A stretch of DNA of 8,399 nucleotides, taken from the NCBI GenBank assembly GCA_002694345.1, contig NZLV01000237.1, positions 1 to 8,399 of the forward strand. The letters are read 5' to 3'. Numbering within the stretch: position 1 is the first letter of the stretch; each line of letters starts with the position of its first letter. This DNA is from Maricaulis sp. GTDB taxonomy: Bacteria > Pseudomonadota > Alphaproteobacteria > Caulobacterales > Maricaulaceae. Position numbers and translations under genes: made by a program. Below the pieces are notes generated by a model. The model had not been told where the DNA came from. It did no database searches and saw only the letters and a list, made by a program, of their open reading frames with translations. Of this stretch, positions 1-5,957 are shown piece after piece.

Positions 1-7
1 AGCCTCC

Positions 8-232
8 ATGAGCGGTGACATCTATATTGAGGTGATCGGTATCGGCCAGGCGCTGCGTGTCGCGGCGATCGATGCCGATACCGCCGAGGAAGTGGTCTTC
101 CAGGTTCCCAAGAATACACCCCGGGCCGAGGTGGAGTATCTGGCGCGCGCCAAGCTCAACTGGAAACTCAACCGCAACGCGGACAAGAAAAAACGGCCGG
201 ACACAAGGCCCGGCCGTGGAATTACGGTCTAG
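8..232 (+). CDS. Small conserved-looking protein, unknown function (74 aa)
   Basis: The gene encodes 74 residues. The first ~55 look like a compact alpha/beta domain: a beta-rich start (IYIEVIGIGQALRVAAID), a DADTAEEVVFQVP turn, and a helix with ARAKLNWKL. From memory this pattern resembles a short uncharacterised alphaproteobacterial family (possibly DUF6898), but I cannot confirm that. The tail (about residues 58-74) is very basic, and its codons double as the terminator of the convergent mucR gene, so it may be a lineage-specific extension. The start is uncertain. Only 7 bases precede the ATG, so the ribosome-binding site would lie mostly outside the window, and the frame stays open to the window edge. 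The ATGA at the start would allow a 4-nt overlap with an upstream gene. No signal peptide, membrane segment or catalytic motif is visible. The function is unknown. Confidence 0.7.
   Translation: MSGDIYIEVIGIGQALRVAAIDADTAEEVVFQVPKNTPRAEVEYLARAKLNWKLNRNADKKKRPDTRPGRGITV
185..216 (-). terminator. Rho-independent terminator of mucR, inside the neighbouring gene
   Basis: Read on the minus strand, a perfect 7-bp GC stem (CGGCCGG at 216-210, CCGGCCG at 200-194) with a 9-base loop is followed directly by six T residues (193-188) and then CTT. It begins 28 bases past the mucR stop codon, the expected place for its terminator. On the plus strand the same bases encode the lysine- and arginine-rich tail of the small gene at 8-232. 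On that strand the A run precedes the stem, so it would not terminate the convergent transcript. Confidence 0.85.
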
Positions 233-244
233 TCGGGAAGGGGA

Positions 245-664
245 TCAGCCCTTCTTGCCGCGGCCCAGGCCGATATCCTTGGCAAACTGCGAGCGCTTGC
301 GGGAATAGGCCGGCGCGACCATCGGATAGTCCGACGGCAGGTTCCATTTGCGGCGATAATCATCCGGCGACATGTTGTATTGCGAGCGCAGATAGCGCTT
401 CAGCATTTTCAGCTTCTTGCCGTCTTCCAGACAGACAATGTAGTCGTCGCTCACCGACTTGGAGACGGCCACGGCCGGCTTCGTCTTCGGTTCCTGCTTT
501 ACGGTCGACTCGGAGACTTCCTTCATCGTCGCGTGCACGGACTTGATCAGTTCGGGAACATTGTCCGCCGGCATGGAGTTGTGGGACAGGTAGGACGCGA
601 CCACATCAGTGGTCATGCGCAGAAGTTCTTCTTTGTCGATTTCGGGGAGCATGTCGTCAGACAT
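245..664 (-). CDS. mucR: MucR/Ros-family transcriptional regulator with altered zinc-finger ligands
   Basis: This 139-residue protein has the standard length and layout of the MucR/Ros family. A helical N-terminal region (about 1-50) is the part known to oligomerise in the family. A charged linker (50-70) follows, then the DNA-binding domain (about 73-135), with DYIVCLEDGKKLK at 74-86, DDYRRKWNLPSDYPMVAPAY at 101-120 and IGLGRG at 131-136. MucR proteins bind AT-rich DNA; in Caulobacter they repress cell-cycle promoters, and in rhizobia and Brucella they control surface and virulence genes. The usual Cys-x2-Cys...His...His positions read C78, D81, Y91 and Y96 (Q95 beside it), so only one canonical ligand remains. 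The ATG at 664 is supported by GGAAGG (677-672) with a 7-base spacer. The frame is open far upstream, but that extension only shadows glyA. The gene is divergent from glyA and has its own terminator. Autoregulation through the AT-rich spacer is plausible for the family but is inference. Confidence 0.93.
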   Translation of the reverse strand: MSDDMLPEIDKEELLRMTTDVVASYLSHNSMPADNVPELIKSVHATMKEVSESTVKQEPKTKPAVAVSKSVSDDYIVCLEDGKKLKMLKRYLRSQYNMSPDDYRRKWNLPSDYPMVAPAYSRKRSQFAKDIGLGRGKKG

Positions 665-739
665 TGTCTTACCTTCCAAGCGTCTGTTTTCGAGGCGCCA
701 GTCATGCCGGCGCGATTCAGTGTGACCGATATGGTGGTT

Positions 740-769
740 ATTATGCTGCGCTGTGAAGTTCAACCTCAA
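740..769 (-). promoter_or_regulatory. Candidate mucR promoter
   Basis: On the minus strand, TTGAGG (769-764) and CATAAT (745-740) are 18 bases apart, giving 4/6 and 5/6 matches to the sigma-70 -35 and -10 boxes. An alternative -35, TTGAAC (763-758), leaves 12 bases to the same -10, a spacing closer to Caulobacter housekeeping promoters. Transcription would begin near 733, leaving a leader of roughly 70 bases before mucR. The match is by eye in an AT-rich stretch, so confidence is limited. Confidence 0.4.
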
Positions 770-771
770 TA

Positions 772-785
772 AATGAAAATTCATT
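772..785. promoter_or_regulatory. Inverted repeat AATGAA-AA-TTCATT in the mucR/glyA spacer
   Basis: Two perfect 6-bp arms flank a 2-base spacer. The site lies just upstream of the candidate mucR -35 box, in the most AT-rich part of the spacer. That is where a dimeric regulator, or MucR itself (which favours AT-rich DNA), could bind. The protein that binds it is unknown. Confidence 0.35.
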
Positions 786-798
786 ATGCGCTGAAGCG

Positions 799-817
799 TT
801 GATGCATCCTGTATCAA
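799..817. promoter_or_regulatory. Inverted repeat TTGATGCA-TCC-TGTATCAA upstream of glyA
   Basis: Two 8-bp arms with one mismatch surround a 3-base centre, giving a 19-bp operator-like dyad 115 bases before the glyA start. The outer TTGAT/ATCAA half-sites recall an FNR/CRP-type box, but they are 9 rather than 4 bases apart, so it is not a standard FNR site. It may be an operator for glyA, for mucR, or for both. Confidence 0.35.
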
Positions 818-848
818 ATAATTCCAAATCAAGATGTCTCGCAGGACA

Positions 849-877
849 AAGCCAGTTATAGCGGGCAAACATGGCTT
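849..877 (+). other. Possible stem-loop in the glyA leader
   Basis: AAGCCA (849-854) pairs with TGGCTT (872-877) across a 17-base loop. The pairing extends to ACA/TGT outside it if one A is bulged. It lies 55 bases before the glyA start. I see no match to a riboswitch class known to me. The short stem makes it weak evidence for a functional leader. Confidence 0.2.
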
Positions 878-920
878 GTGTCGGACCCGCGCGGGCCGTA
901 TCACACGAGGCGAAACCCAC

Positions 921-926
921 AAGGAG
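921..926 (+). promoter_or_regulatory. glyA ribosome-binding site AAGGAG
   Basis: AAGGAG ends 5 bases before the ATG at 932. It decides the glyA start: an in-frame ATG at 878 would add 18 residues that look unlike the family and has no comparable site. Confidence 0.9.
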
Positions 927-931
927 TCGTC

Positions 932-2239
932 ATGCCGGACAATCAGGTCGAAAGCGGAAGCGCCGCCGCATTCTTCACCCGCTCCATCGTTGAATCCGAC
1001 AAGGATGTGGCCCAGGCCATCCATGCCGAGATCCAGCGCCAGCAACAGCAGATCGAGCTGATTGCCTCGGAGAACATTGTCTCCCGCGCCGTGCTGGAGG
1101 CCCAGGGTTCGCCGCTGACGAACAAGTATGCGGAAGGCTATCCGGGCCGCCGCTATTATGGCGGGTGCGAGCATGTCGATGTGGTCGAGACCCTCGCCAT
1201 CGAACGCGCCAAGGCCCTGTTCGGCGCCGCCTATGCCAACGTACAGCCGTCCTCGGGCAGCCAGGCCAATCAGGGCGTCTTCCTGGCGCTGCTGAAGCCG
1301 GGCGACAAGATTCTCGGCATGTCGCTGGATGCTGGCGGCCACCTGACCCATGGCGCGCGTCCGAACATGTCCGGCAAATGGTTTGAAGCCCATGCCTATG
1401 GCGTGCGCGAGGATGATGCGCGGATCGATTATGACGCCCTGCGCAAACAGGCCGAAGAGGTCCGTCCGCAGCTGATCATCGCCGGGGGCTCGGCCTATCC
1501 GCGTGAGATCGACTTCGCCGAATTCCGCAAGATTGCCGACGCGGTCGGTGCCTATTTCATGGTCGACATGGCGCACTTTGCCGGCCTGGTCGCGGGCGGT
1601 GTCTATCCCAATCCGCTGCCGCATGCCGATGTCGTCACCACGACCACCCACAAGACGCTGCGCGGTCCGCGCGGTGGCATGATCCTGTCCAACGACCTGG
1701 ATCTGGGCAAGAAGATCAATTCGGCCATTTTCCCGGGCCTGCAGGGCGGTCCGCTCATGCATGTGATCGCTGGCAAGGCCGTGGCCTTCGGCGAGGCGCT
1801 GCAGCCGGAATTCGCCGATTATGCACGCCAGGTCGTGGCCAATTGTGCGGCCATGGCGACCGCCGTGATCGAGGGCGGCTATGCCATCGTCTCCGGCGGC
1901 ACCGACAGCCATCTCGCCCTGATCGACCTGCGTCCGAAAGGCCTCAAGGGCAATGTCGCCGAAGAGGCACTCGAGCGCGCCTTCATTACCTGCAACAAGA
2001 ATGGCGTGCCGTTCGATCCGGAAAAGCCGACTGTGACCTCCGGTCTTCGGGTCGGGTCGCCGGCGGGCACCACGCGCGGCTTCGGCGAGGCGGAATTCAC
2101 GCAGATCGGCCAGATGATGGTGCGGGTGCTGGATGCGCTGGTCGACAGCCCGGACGGCAATGCCGAGGTGGAGGCTGAAGTCCGCGAAGAAGTGAAGGCC
2201 CTGACAGCACGCTTCCCCATTTACCCGGAACTGGCCTAA
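932..2239 (+). CDS. glyA: Serine hydroxymethyltransferase
   Basis: This cytoplasmic PLP enzyme interconverts serine plus tetrahydrofolate with glycine plus 5,10-methylene-tetrahydrofolate, the main source of one-carbon units. The 435 residues match the usual bacterial length. Visible motifs are LIASENIVS with the catalytic Glu at 47, KYAEGYPGRRYYGGCE (65-80), SGSQAN (108-113), VDMAHFAGLVAGG (211-223) with the PLP-contacting D212, TTTTHKTLRGPRGG (236-249) with the Schiff-base lysine K241, and GLRVGSPAGTTRGF (371-384). The start at 932 follows the AAGGAG site. It opens the co-directional cluster: nrdR begins 9 bases after its stop with no terminator between, so the genes are probably cotranscribed. 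Its promoter should lie in the spacer shared with mucR. No unusual active-site change was seen. Confidence 0.98.
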   Translation: MPDNQVESGSAAAFFTRSIVESDKDVAQAIHAEIQRQQQQIELIASENIVSRAVLEAQGSPLTNKYAEGYPGRRYYGGCEHVDVVETLAIERAKALFGAAYANVQPSSGSQANQGVFLALLKPGDKILGMSLDAGGHLTHGARPNMSGKWFEAHAYGVREDDARIDYDALRKQAEEVRPQLIIAGGSAYPREIDFAEFRKIADAVGAYFMVDMAHFAGLVAGGVYPNPLPHADVVTTTTHKTLRGPRGGMILSNDLDLGKKINSAIFPGLQGGPLMHVIAGKAVAFGEALQPEFADYARQVVANCAAMATAVIEGGYAIVSGGTDSHLALIDLRPKGLKGNVAEEALERAFITCNKNGVPFDPEKPTVTSGLRVGSPAGTTRGFGEAEFTQIGQMMVRVLDALVDSPDGNAEVEAEVREEVKALTARFPIYPELA

Positions 2240-2248
2240 ACTTCGCTT

Positions 2249-2740
2249 ATGCGTTGTCCTTTTTGCGGTCATCCCGATACCCAAGTGAAGGATTCCCGTC
2301 CGGCTGAGGACGGGAATGCCATTCGTCGCCGGCGGCAATGTCCGTCCTGTGCCGCCCGTTTCACCACGTTCGAGCGCGTGCAATTGCGCGAGCTGACCGT
2401 GATGAAGAAGTCGGGCCGGCGGGTTCCGTTCGACCGGGAGAAGCTGACCCGCTCGATCCAGCTTGCCATGCAGAAGCGCAATATCGAGCCGGACCGGATC
2501 GACCAGATGATCTCCGGCATCGTGCGCCGTCTGGAATCCACCGGCGAAACGGATGTCACCTCTGATCGCGTCGGCGAGCTGGTGATGGAAGGCCTGAAGA
2601 ATCTCGATGCCGTGGCCTATGTCCGCTATGCCTCGGTCTACAAGGACTTCCACAAGGTCGAGGACTTCCGCGAGTTCATCACGGATGAGCATCTGGCCAA
2701 CGCCGCCCGCAATGCCGCGGCGAAAGACGACGACGAATGA
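2249..2740 (+). CDS. nrdR: Transcriptional repressor NrdR
   Basis: NrdR represses ribonucleotide reductase genes by sensing (d)ATP and binding NrdR boxes. The 163-residue protein starts with the zinc ribbon MRCPFCG and has four cysteines at C3, C6, C31 and C34. The conserved DSRPAEDGNAIRRRRQCPSC stretch (15-34) includes the arginine-rich DNA-binding segment. The ATP-cone domain follows (about 49-139), with VMKKSGRRVPFDREKL (51-66) and DAVAYVRYASVYKDF (119-133). A charged tail ends the protein. There is no good ribosome-binding site before the ATG. It starts 9 bases after the glyA stop, suggesting translational coupling. Its stop overlaps the next start (ATGA). A nrdR gene directly before ribD is a common bacterial arrangement. 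A perfect 9-bp hairpin lies early in the coding sequence. Confidence 0.97.
   Translation: MRCPFCGHPDTQVKDSRPAEDGNAIRRRRQCPSCAARFTTFERVQLRELTVMKKSGRRVPFDREKLTRSIQLAMQKRNIEPDRIDQMISGIVRRLESTGETDVTSDRVGELVMEGLKNLDAVAYVRYASVYKDFHKVEDFREFITDEHLANAARNAAAKDDDE
2292..2317 (+). other. Perfect 9-bp hairpin inside the nrdR coding sequence
   Basis: ATTCCCGTC (2292-2300) is exactly complementary to GACGGGAAT (2309-2317), with an 8-base loop, starting 43 bases into nrdR. It encodes the conserved segment from D15 to N23. No T run follows on either strand, so it is not an intrinsic terminator. It could slow ribosomes, tune message stability, or simply reflect codon choice over a conserved peptide. Confidence 0.4.
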
Positions 2741-3312
2741 CCGGCGCGGCGCGTCCGCGTGTCACCCTGAAATTGGCCACTTCGCTGGATGGGCGCATCG
2801 CGCTGGCCAATGGCGCGTCGCAATGGATCACCGGACCGGAAAGCCGGGCCGAGGTCCACAAGATGCGCGCGGCGCATGAATCCATCCTCACCGGGATCGG
2901 CACCGTTCTCGCCGATGATCCGAAAATGACGGCCCGGCCCGAAGGTGGCTGCGAGCGCCAGCCGGATGTGGTGATCATGGACAGTCAGGGCCGCACCCCG
3001 TCGGGCGCGGCCGTCTTCGCGGAAACCGGACGCCAGGTCGTTCTCGTGCCGCACCGGGATCTGGCGCGTGCCATCGCCGGCTATGACCGGGTGATGATCG
3101 AGGCAGGCGCCCAAATTGCGGCATCCGCCATCGCTCAGGGCCTGGTCGACCGGATCGAATGGTTCCGCGCACCCATCCTGCTGGGCGGGGATGGTTTGCC
3201 GGTGATTGCAGGCCTGGGCCTTGAGGCGCTGGACGCGGCGCCCATCTTCAGGCGGACGGGCGTGCGCGAGCGTGGCGCCGACCTGCAGGAAAGCTACGAA
3301 CGGATCCGCTGA
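2737..3312 (+). CDS. ribD: RibD-type reductase domain alone (no deaminase domain)
   Basis: The protein matches the C-terminal domain of RibD, 5-amino-6-(5-phosphoribosylamino)uracil reductase, which uses NADPH to reduce the ribosyl group in the GTP branch of riboflavin synthesis. It shows VTLKLATSLDGRIA (9-22) with the conserved K12, WITGPESR (30-37), ILTGIGTVLADDP (50-62), IEAGA (121-125) and GLVDRIEWFRAPILLGGDG (135-153). At 191 residues it is about half the length of a bifunctional RibD (roughly 360). The N-terminal zinc deaminase domain, with its HAE and PCxxxGxxxxC motifs, is absent. It cannot be hidden upstream: the ATG overlaps the nrdR stop by 4 nt, and that DNA codes for NrdR in another frame. 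The stop overlaps the ribE start by 1 nt (TGATG). The deaminase must be supplied elsewhere. Confidence 0.92.
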   Translation: MTGAARPRVTLKLATSLDGRIALANGASQWITGPESRAEVHKMRAAHESILTGIGTVLADDPKMTARPEGGCERQPDVVIMDSQGRTPSGAAVFAETGRQVVLVPHRDLARAIAGYDRVMIEAGAQIAASAIAQGLVDRIEWFRAPILLGGDGLPVIAGLGLEALDAAPIFRRTGVRERGADLQESYERIR

Positions 3313-3923
3313 TGTTTACCGGTATTGTCACAGCCCTGGGCCGGATCCGGTCCATTTCCGGCACCGATGTGCGCCGCTTCGAGATCGAGGGGCCCTGGGC
3401 GCCTGACACGATTGATATGGGCGCATCGATTGCCCATGCCGGCGCGTGTCTGACGGTCGTCGAAAAAGGCGAGGCCGGTGAGGGCGGCTGGTACGCCGTC
3501 GAGGTTTCTCCGGAGACGCTGCGCCTGACCACTTTGGGGGATTGGGCCGAGGATGACCGGGTCAATCTGGAGCGGGCGCTGAAAATCGGTGATGAACTGG
3601 GCGGGCATCTGGTGACCGGCCATGTCGACGGCGTCGGCACGGTTCTGGATCGGCGCGAGGAGGGCGAATGGCTGGTCTTCACCGTCGAGCCGCCGGAAAA
3701 CCTCAATCAATTCATCGCCAAGAAGGGCTCAATCACGGTCGATGGCGTTTCGCTGACGGTGAATGAGGTGACACGATCGAGCTTCGATCTGATGATTATT
3801 CCCCATACGGCCGAGGTCACGACGCTGGGCACGCTGCAAAAAGGTGCACGCGTCAATCTTGAGGTCGACACGATGGCGCGCTACGCCGCCCGCCTGAACG
3901 AGTTTTCGGAGACGCGCGCGTGA
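3312..3923 (+). CDS. ribE: Riboflavin synthase, alpha subunit
   Basis: This enzyme catalyses the last step of riboflavin synthesis, the dismutation of two 6,7-dimethyl-8-ribityllumazine molecules into riboflavin and the pyrimidinedione. The 203 residues form two repeated lumazine-binding barrels (about 1-95 and 96-190). The start MFTGIV is diagnostic. The first barrel has GASIAHAGACLTVV (37-50) with C46, matched in the second by GSITVDGVSLTVN (139-151). GGHLVTGHVDGVG (97-109) marks the join. The C-terminal helix (DTMARYAARL) is the family's trimerisation region. The ATG overlaps the ribD stop, and its own stop overlaps the GTG start of the next gene. Also named ribC in some species. Confidence 0.97.
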   Translation: MFTGIVTALGRIRSISGTDVRRFEIEGPWAPDTIDMGASIAHAGACLTVVEKGEAGEGGWYAVEVSPETLRLTTLGDWAEDDRVNLERALKIGDELGGHLVTGHVDGVGTVLDRREEGEWLVFTVEPPENLNQFIAKKGSITVDGVSLTVNEVTRSSFDLMIIPHTAEVTTLGTLQKGARVNLEVDTMARYAARLNEFSETRA

Positions 3924-5041
3924 GCGATATCCCCCTTTCTCCCATCGAGGACGTCATCGAGGATGCCCGCAATGGCCGGATGTTCATCCTGGTCGATGCG
4001 GAGGATCGCGAAAATGAAGGCGATCTCGTCATCCCGGCGAAATTCGCCACCCCGGATGCGATCAACTTCATGGCCAAGCATGGCCGCGGCCTGATCTGCC
4101 TGGCGATGAGCCAGGAGCGGATCGAGCATCTCGGTCTCAAACTGATGTCGACGGAGAACCGCTCGCGTCACCAGACCGCCTTCACCACCTCGATCGAGGC
4201 GCGCGAAGGCGTGACGACCGGGATTTCTGCCCATGACCGGGCCCGCACGATCGAGGTCGCGACCGACCCGTCCAAGGGCGCTGACGACATCGCCACGCCG
4301 GGCCATGTCTTCCCGCTGGTCGCCCGCGATGGCGGCGTGCTGGTTCGCGCTGGCCACACCGAGGCGTCGGTCGATGTTGCCCGCCTGGCCGGCGCCGGCA
4401 ATGCCGGTGTGATCTGCGAGATCATGAATGAGGATGGCACGATGGCCCGCCTGCCGGACCTCGTCGCCTTCGCCCAGCTGCACGGTCTCAAGATCGGTAC
4501 GATTGCCGACCTGATCGCCTATCGCCGCCGCAATGACCGTTTCATCGAGCGCCGCCTGGAGAGTGAGTTCACCAGCCAGTATGGCGGTCCGTTCAAGCTC
4601 GTCGTCTTCCGCAATACGCTGGACGGGGCCGAGCATGTCGCCCTGGTGAAGGGCACGCCGTCGGCGCAGGCCCCCACCACGGTGCGCATGCACAAGGTCT
4701 CTTTCGTCGACGATGTCCTGCACGAGGCCGGTCCGCGCGGCGAGCTGGTCGAGGCGGGGATCAAGGCGATTGCCGCGGCCGAGGGCCCGGCCGTGATGGT
4801 CTTCATCCGCGAGACCTCCCATACCGCTATCATGGAACGCCTGGGCGCCCATTCACCGGTGCCCGATGACGAGCGCGAAGCGCGGCGTCTGCGCGAATAC
4901 GGTGTCGGCGCTCAGATCCTGCTGGATCTCGGCGTGAAGGACATGATCCTGCTGACCACGAAACCCCAGACCATTGTCGGCCTTGAAGGCTATGGTCTGA
5001 GCGTGCGCGAAGAGCGCCACTTCCCGGAGGAAAGCGCATGA
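3920..5041 (+). CDS. ribBA: DHBP synthase fused to a degenerate GTP cyclohydrolase II-like domain (RibBX-type)
   Basis: Residues 1-205 form a complete 3,4-dihydroxy-2-butanone-4-phosphate synthase, which converts ribulose 5-phosphate to the four-carbon riboflavin precursor. Motifs are DRENEGDL (29-36), HGRGLICLAM (54-63), RHQTAFTTSIEAREGVTTG (83-101), TPGHVFPL (127-134) and RAGHTEASVD (143-152), with acidic and His residues intact. Residues about 215-373 align with GTP cyclohydrolase II, and the late motif LREYGVGAQILLDLGVKDM (324-342) is clear. The zinc site is gone: the VRxHSEC region reads VRMHKVS (255-261), the SLRCDC region is lost, and there is no cysteine after C166. The GRGIGL loop is replaced by RETSHTAIMERLG (297-309). 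Cyclohydrolase activity is therefore unlikely. Similar proteins in other alphaproteobacteria have been called RibBX. The GTG start overlaps ribE (GTGA) and has GGAG at 3908-3911, 8 bases upstream. Confidence 0.95.
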   Translation: MSDIPLSPIEDVIEDARNGRMFILVDAEDRENEGDLVIPAKFATPDAINFMAKHGRGLICLAMSQERIEHLGLKLMSTENRSRHQTAFTTSIEAREGVTTGISAHDRARTIEVATDPSKGADDIATPGHVFPLVARDGGVLVRAGHTEASVDVARLAGAGNAGVICEIMNEDGTMARLPDLVAFAQLHGLKIGTIADLIAYRRRNDRFIERRLESEFTSQYGGPFKLVVFRNTLDGAEHVALVKGTPSAQAPTTVRMHKVSFVDDVLHEAGPRGELVEAGIKAIAAAEGPAVMVFIRETSHTAIMERLGAHSPVPDDEREARRLREYGVGAQILLDLGVKDMILLTTKPQTIVGLEGYGLSVREERHFPEESA

Positions 5042-5466
5042 GCGCCCCCAAGCTTCTCATTATTGCCGGTGCCTTCTACCGCGATATCGCCGATGCCCTG
5101 ATCAAGGGCGCCACCGAAGCGGCCGCTGCGGCGGGCGCACAGGCCGATGTGATCGAGGTTCCCGGCGCGCTGGAGATCCCGGGCGCCATCGTGCAGGCGG
5201 AAATCGGCGAGGCGGGCTATGATGGCTATGTCGCGCTGGGCTGCGTCATTCGCGGCGAGACCACGCACTATGATTATGTCTGCGGCGAGAGCGCGCGCGG
5301 GCTGATGGAACTGAACCTGAATGGCGTGATCGCCGGGAATGGTATTCTCACTGTTGAGAACCGCTCCCAGGCGCTCAAGCGCGCCGTCGACAAGAATAAG
5401 GGGGCGGATGCCACGCAGGCCGCCCTGTCGCTGATCGCCCTGCGCGACAAGTTTGGAGCCGCCTGA
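5038..5466 (+). CDS. ribH: 6,7-dimethyl-8-ribityllumazine synthase
   Basis: Lumazine synthase condenses the butanone phosphate made by the RibB domain with 5-amino-6-ribitylaminouracil, giving the substrate of RibE. Family members assemble as pentamers or 60-mers. The 142 residues show the ligand-binding aromatic in GAFYRD (11-16), EVPGALEIPGA (40-50), GCVIRGETTHYDYVCGES (68-85) with the catalytic-type His at 77, and NGILTVENRSQALKRA (101-116). Length and motif order are normal, and no truncation or key change is seen. The ATG overlaps the upstream stop (ATGA) and has the strongest ribosome-binding site of the cluster, GGAGG at 5026-5030, 7 bases before it. That fits a need for high subunit numbers, which is inference. 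Its stop overlaps the nusB start. Confidence 0.97.
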   Translation: MSAPKLLIIAGAFYRDIADALIKGATEAAAAAGAQADVIEVPGALEIPGAIVQAEIGEAGYDGYVALGCVIRGETTHYDYVCGESARGLMELNLNGVIAGNGILTVENRSQALKRAVDKNKGADATQAALSLIALRDKFGAA

Positions 5467-5954
5467 TGAGCGCGAGCGATAACGCCAAGGAAAACCCGTC
5501 CGAAGCCCGGGCCCGTCTGCGCCGGGCTGCCCGTCTGTCCGCCGTCCAGGCGCTCTACCAGATGGATATTGCCGGCCGGGGCGCCTCTTCCGTGATCCGC
5601 GAGTTCCGCGATCACCGTTTCGGGGCCGAGCATGAAGGCGATGAATTCGTGGAAGCCGATGAGGACTTCTTTGAAAGCCTGGTCGCGGGCGTGGTCGAGA
5701 AACAGGCCAAGGTCGATCCGATGATCGACAGCCTGCTGGCCGATGGCTGGCGGATGGAACGTCTGGACGCCACGGTGCGCGCCATTCTGCGTGTCGCCGG
5801 TTATGAGCTCTTCCAGCGCAAGGACGTGCCGGCCCGCGTGGTGATCGACGAGTATATCGAGGTCGCCAATGCCTTCTTCGAGGGCTCTGAGCCGAAATTC
5901 GTCAATGCGGCGCTGGATCGCTGCGCGCGCCAGGCCCGGCCTGACGAGTTCTGA
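5466..5954 (+). CDS. nusB: Transcription antitermination factor NusB
   Basis: NusB binds boxA RNA with ribosomal protein S10 (NusE) in the antitermination complex that supports rRNA transcription. The 162-residue all-helical protein has RRAARLSAVQALYQMD (19-34), RLDATVRAILRVAGYELF (99-116) and VPARVVIDEYIEVANAFF (121-138) followed by SEPKFVNAALD (141-151), all typical. The N-terminus (about 1-15) is a polar extension. A ribH-nusB pair is widespread in bacteria. The ATG overlaps the ribH stop by one base (TGATG), so translation is probably coupled. Only 3 bases separate its stop from thiL. Confidence 0.97.
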   Translation: MSASDNAKENPSEARARLRRAARLSAVQALYQMDIAGRGASSVIREFRDHRFGAEHEGDEFVEADEDFFESLVAGVVEKQAKVDPMIDSLLADGWRMERLDATVRAILRVAGYELFQRKDVPARVVIDEYIEVANAFFEGSEPKFVNAALDRCARQARPDEF

Positions 5955-5957
5955 TCC

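Noticed and set aside
799..817. FNR/anaerobic-regulator box upstream of glyA
   Set aside because: The TTGAT and ATCAA half-sites are 9 bases apart, not the 4 required for an FNR site; kept only as a generic dyad.
878..931. An 18-codon N-terminal extension of glyA from an upstream ATG
   Set aside because: It has no ribosome-binding site and an unrelated sequence, while the ATG at 932 has AAGGAG at good spacing and gives a family-typical start.
245..2692. A single 815-codon open frame on the minus strand, running antisense through glyA and nrdR into mucR
   Set aside because: Only its last 139 codons (mucR) look like a protein. The rest mirrors codon use of glyA and nrdR in GC-rich DNA, and MucR has its own start and ribosome-binding site.
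2700..3320. FMN riboswitch before the riboflavin genes
   Set aside because: nrdR and ribD overlap, leaving no leader, and none of the conserved FMN-riboswitch sequence blocks are visible there or before ribBA.
3881..4852. A 323-codon minus-strand open frame opposite ribBA
   Set aside because: It is a shadow of ribBA; its low-complexity Asp/Arg/Gly-rich translation has no motif.
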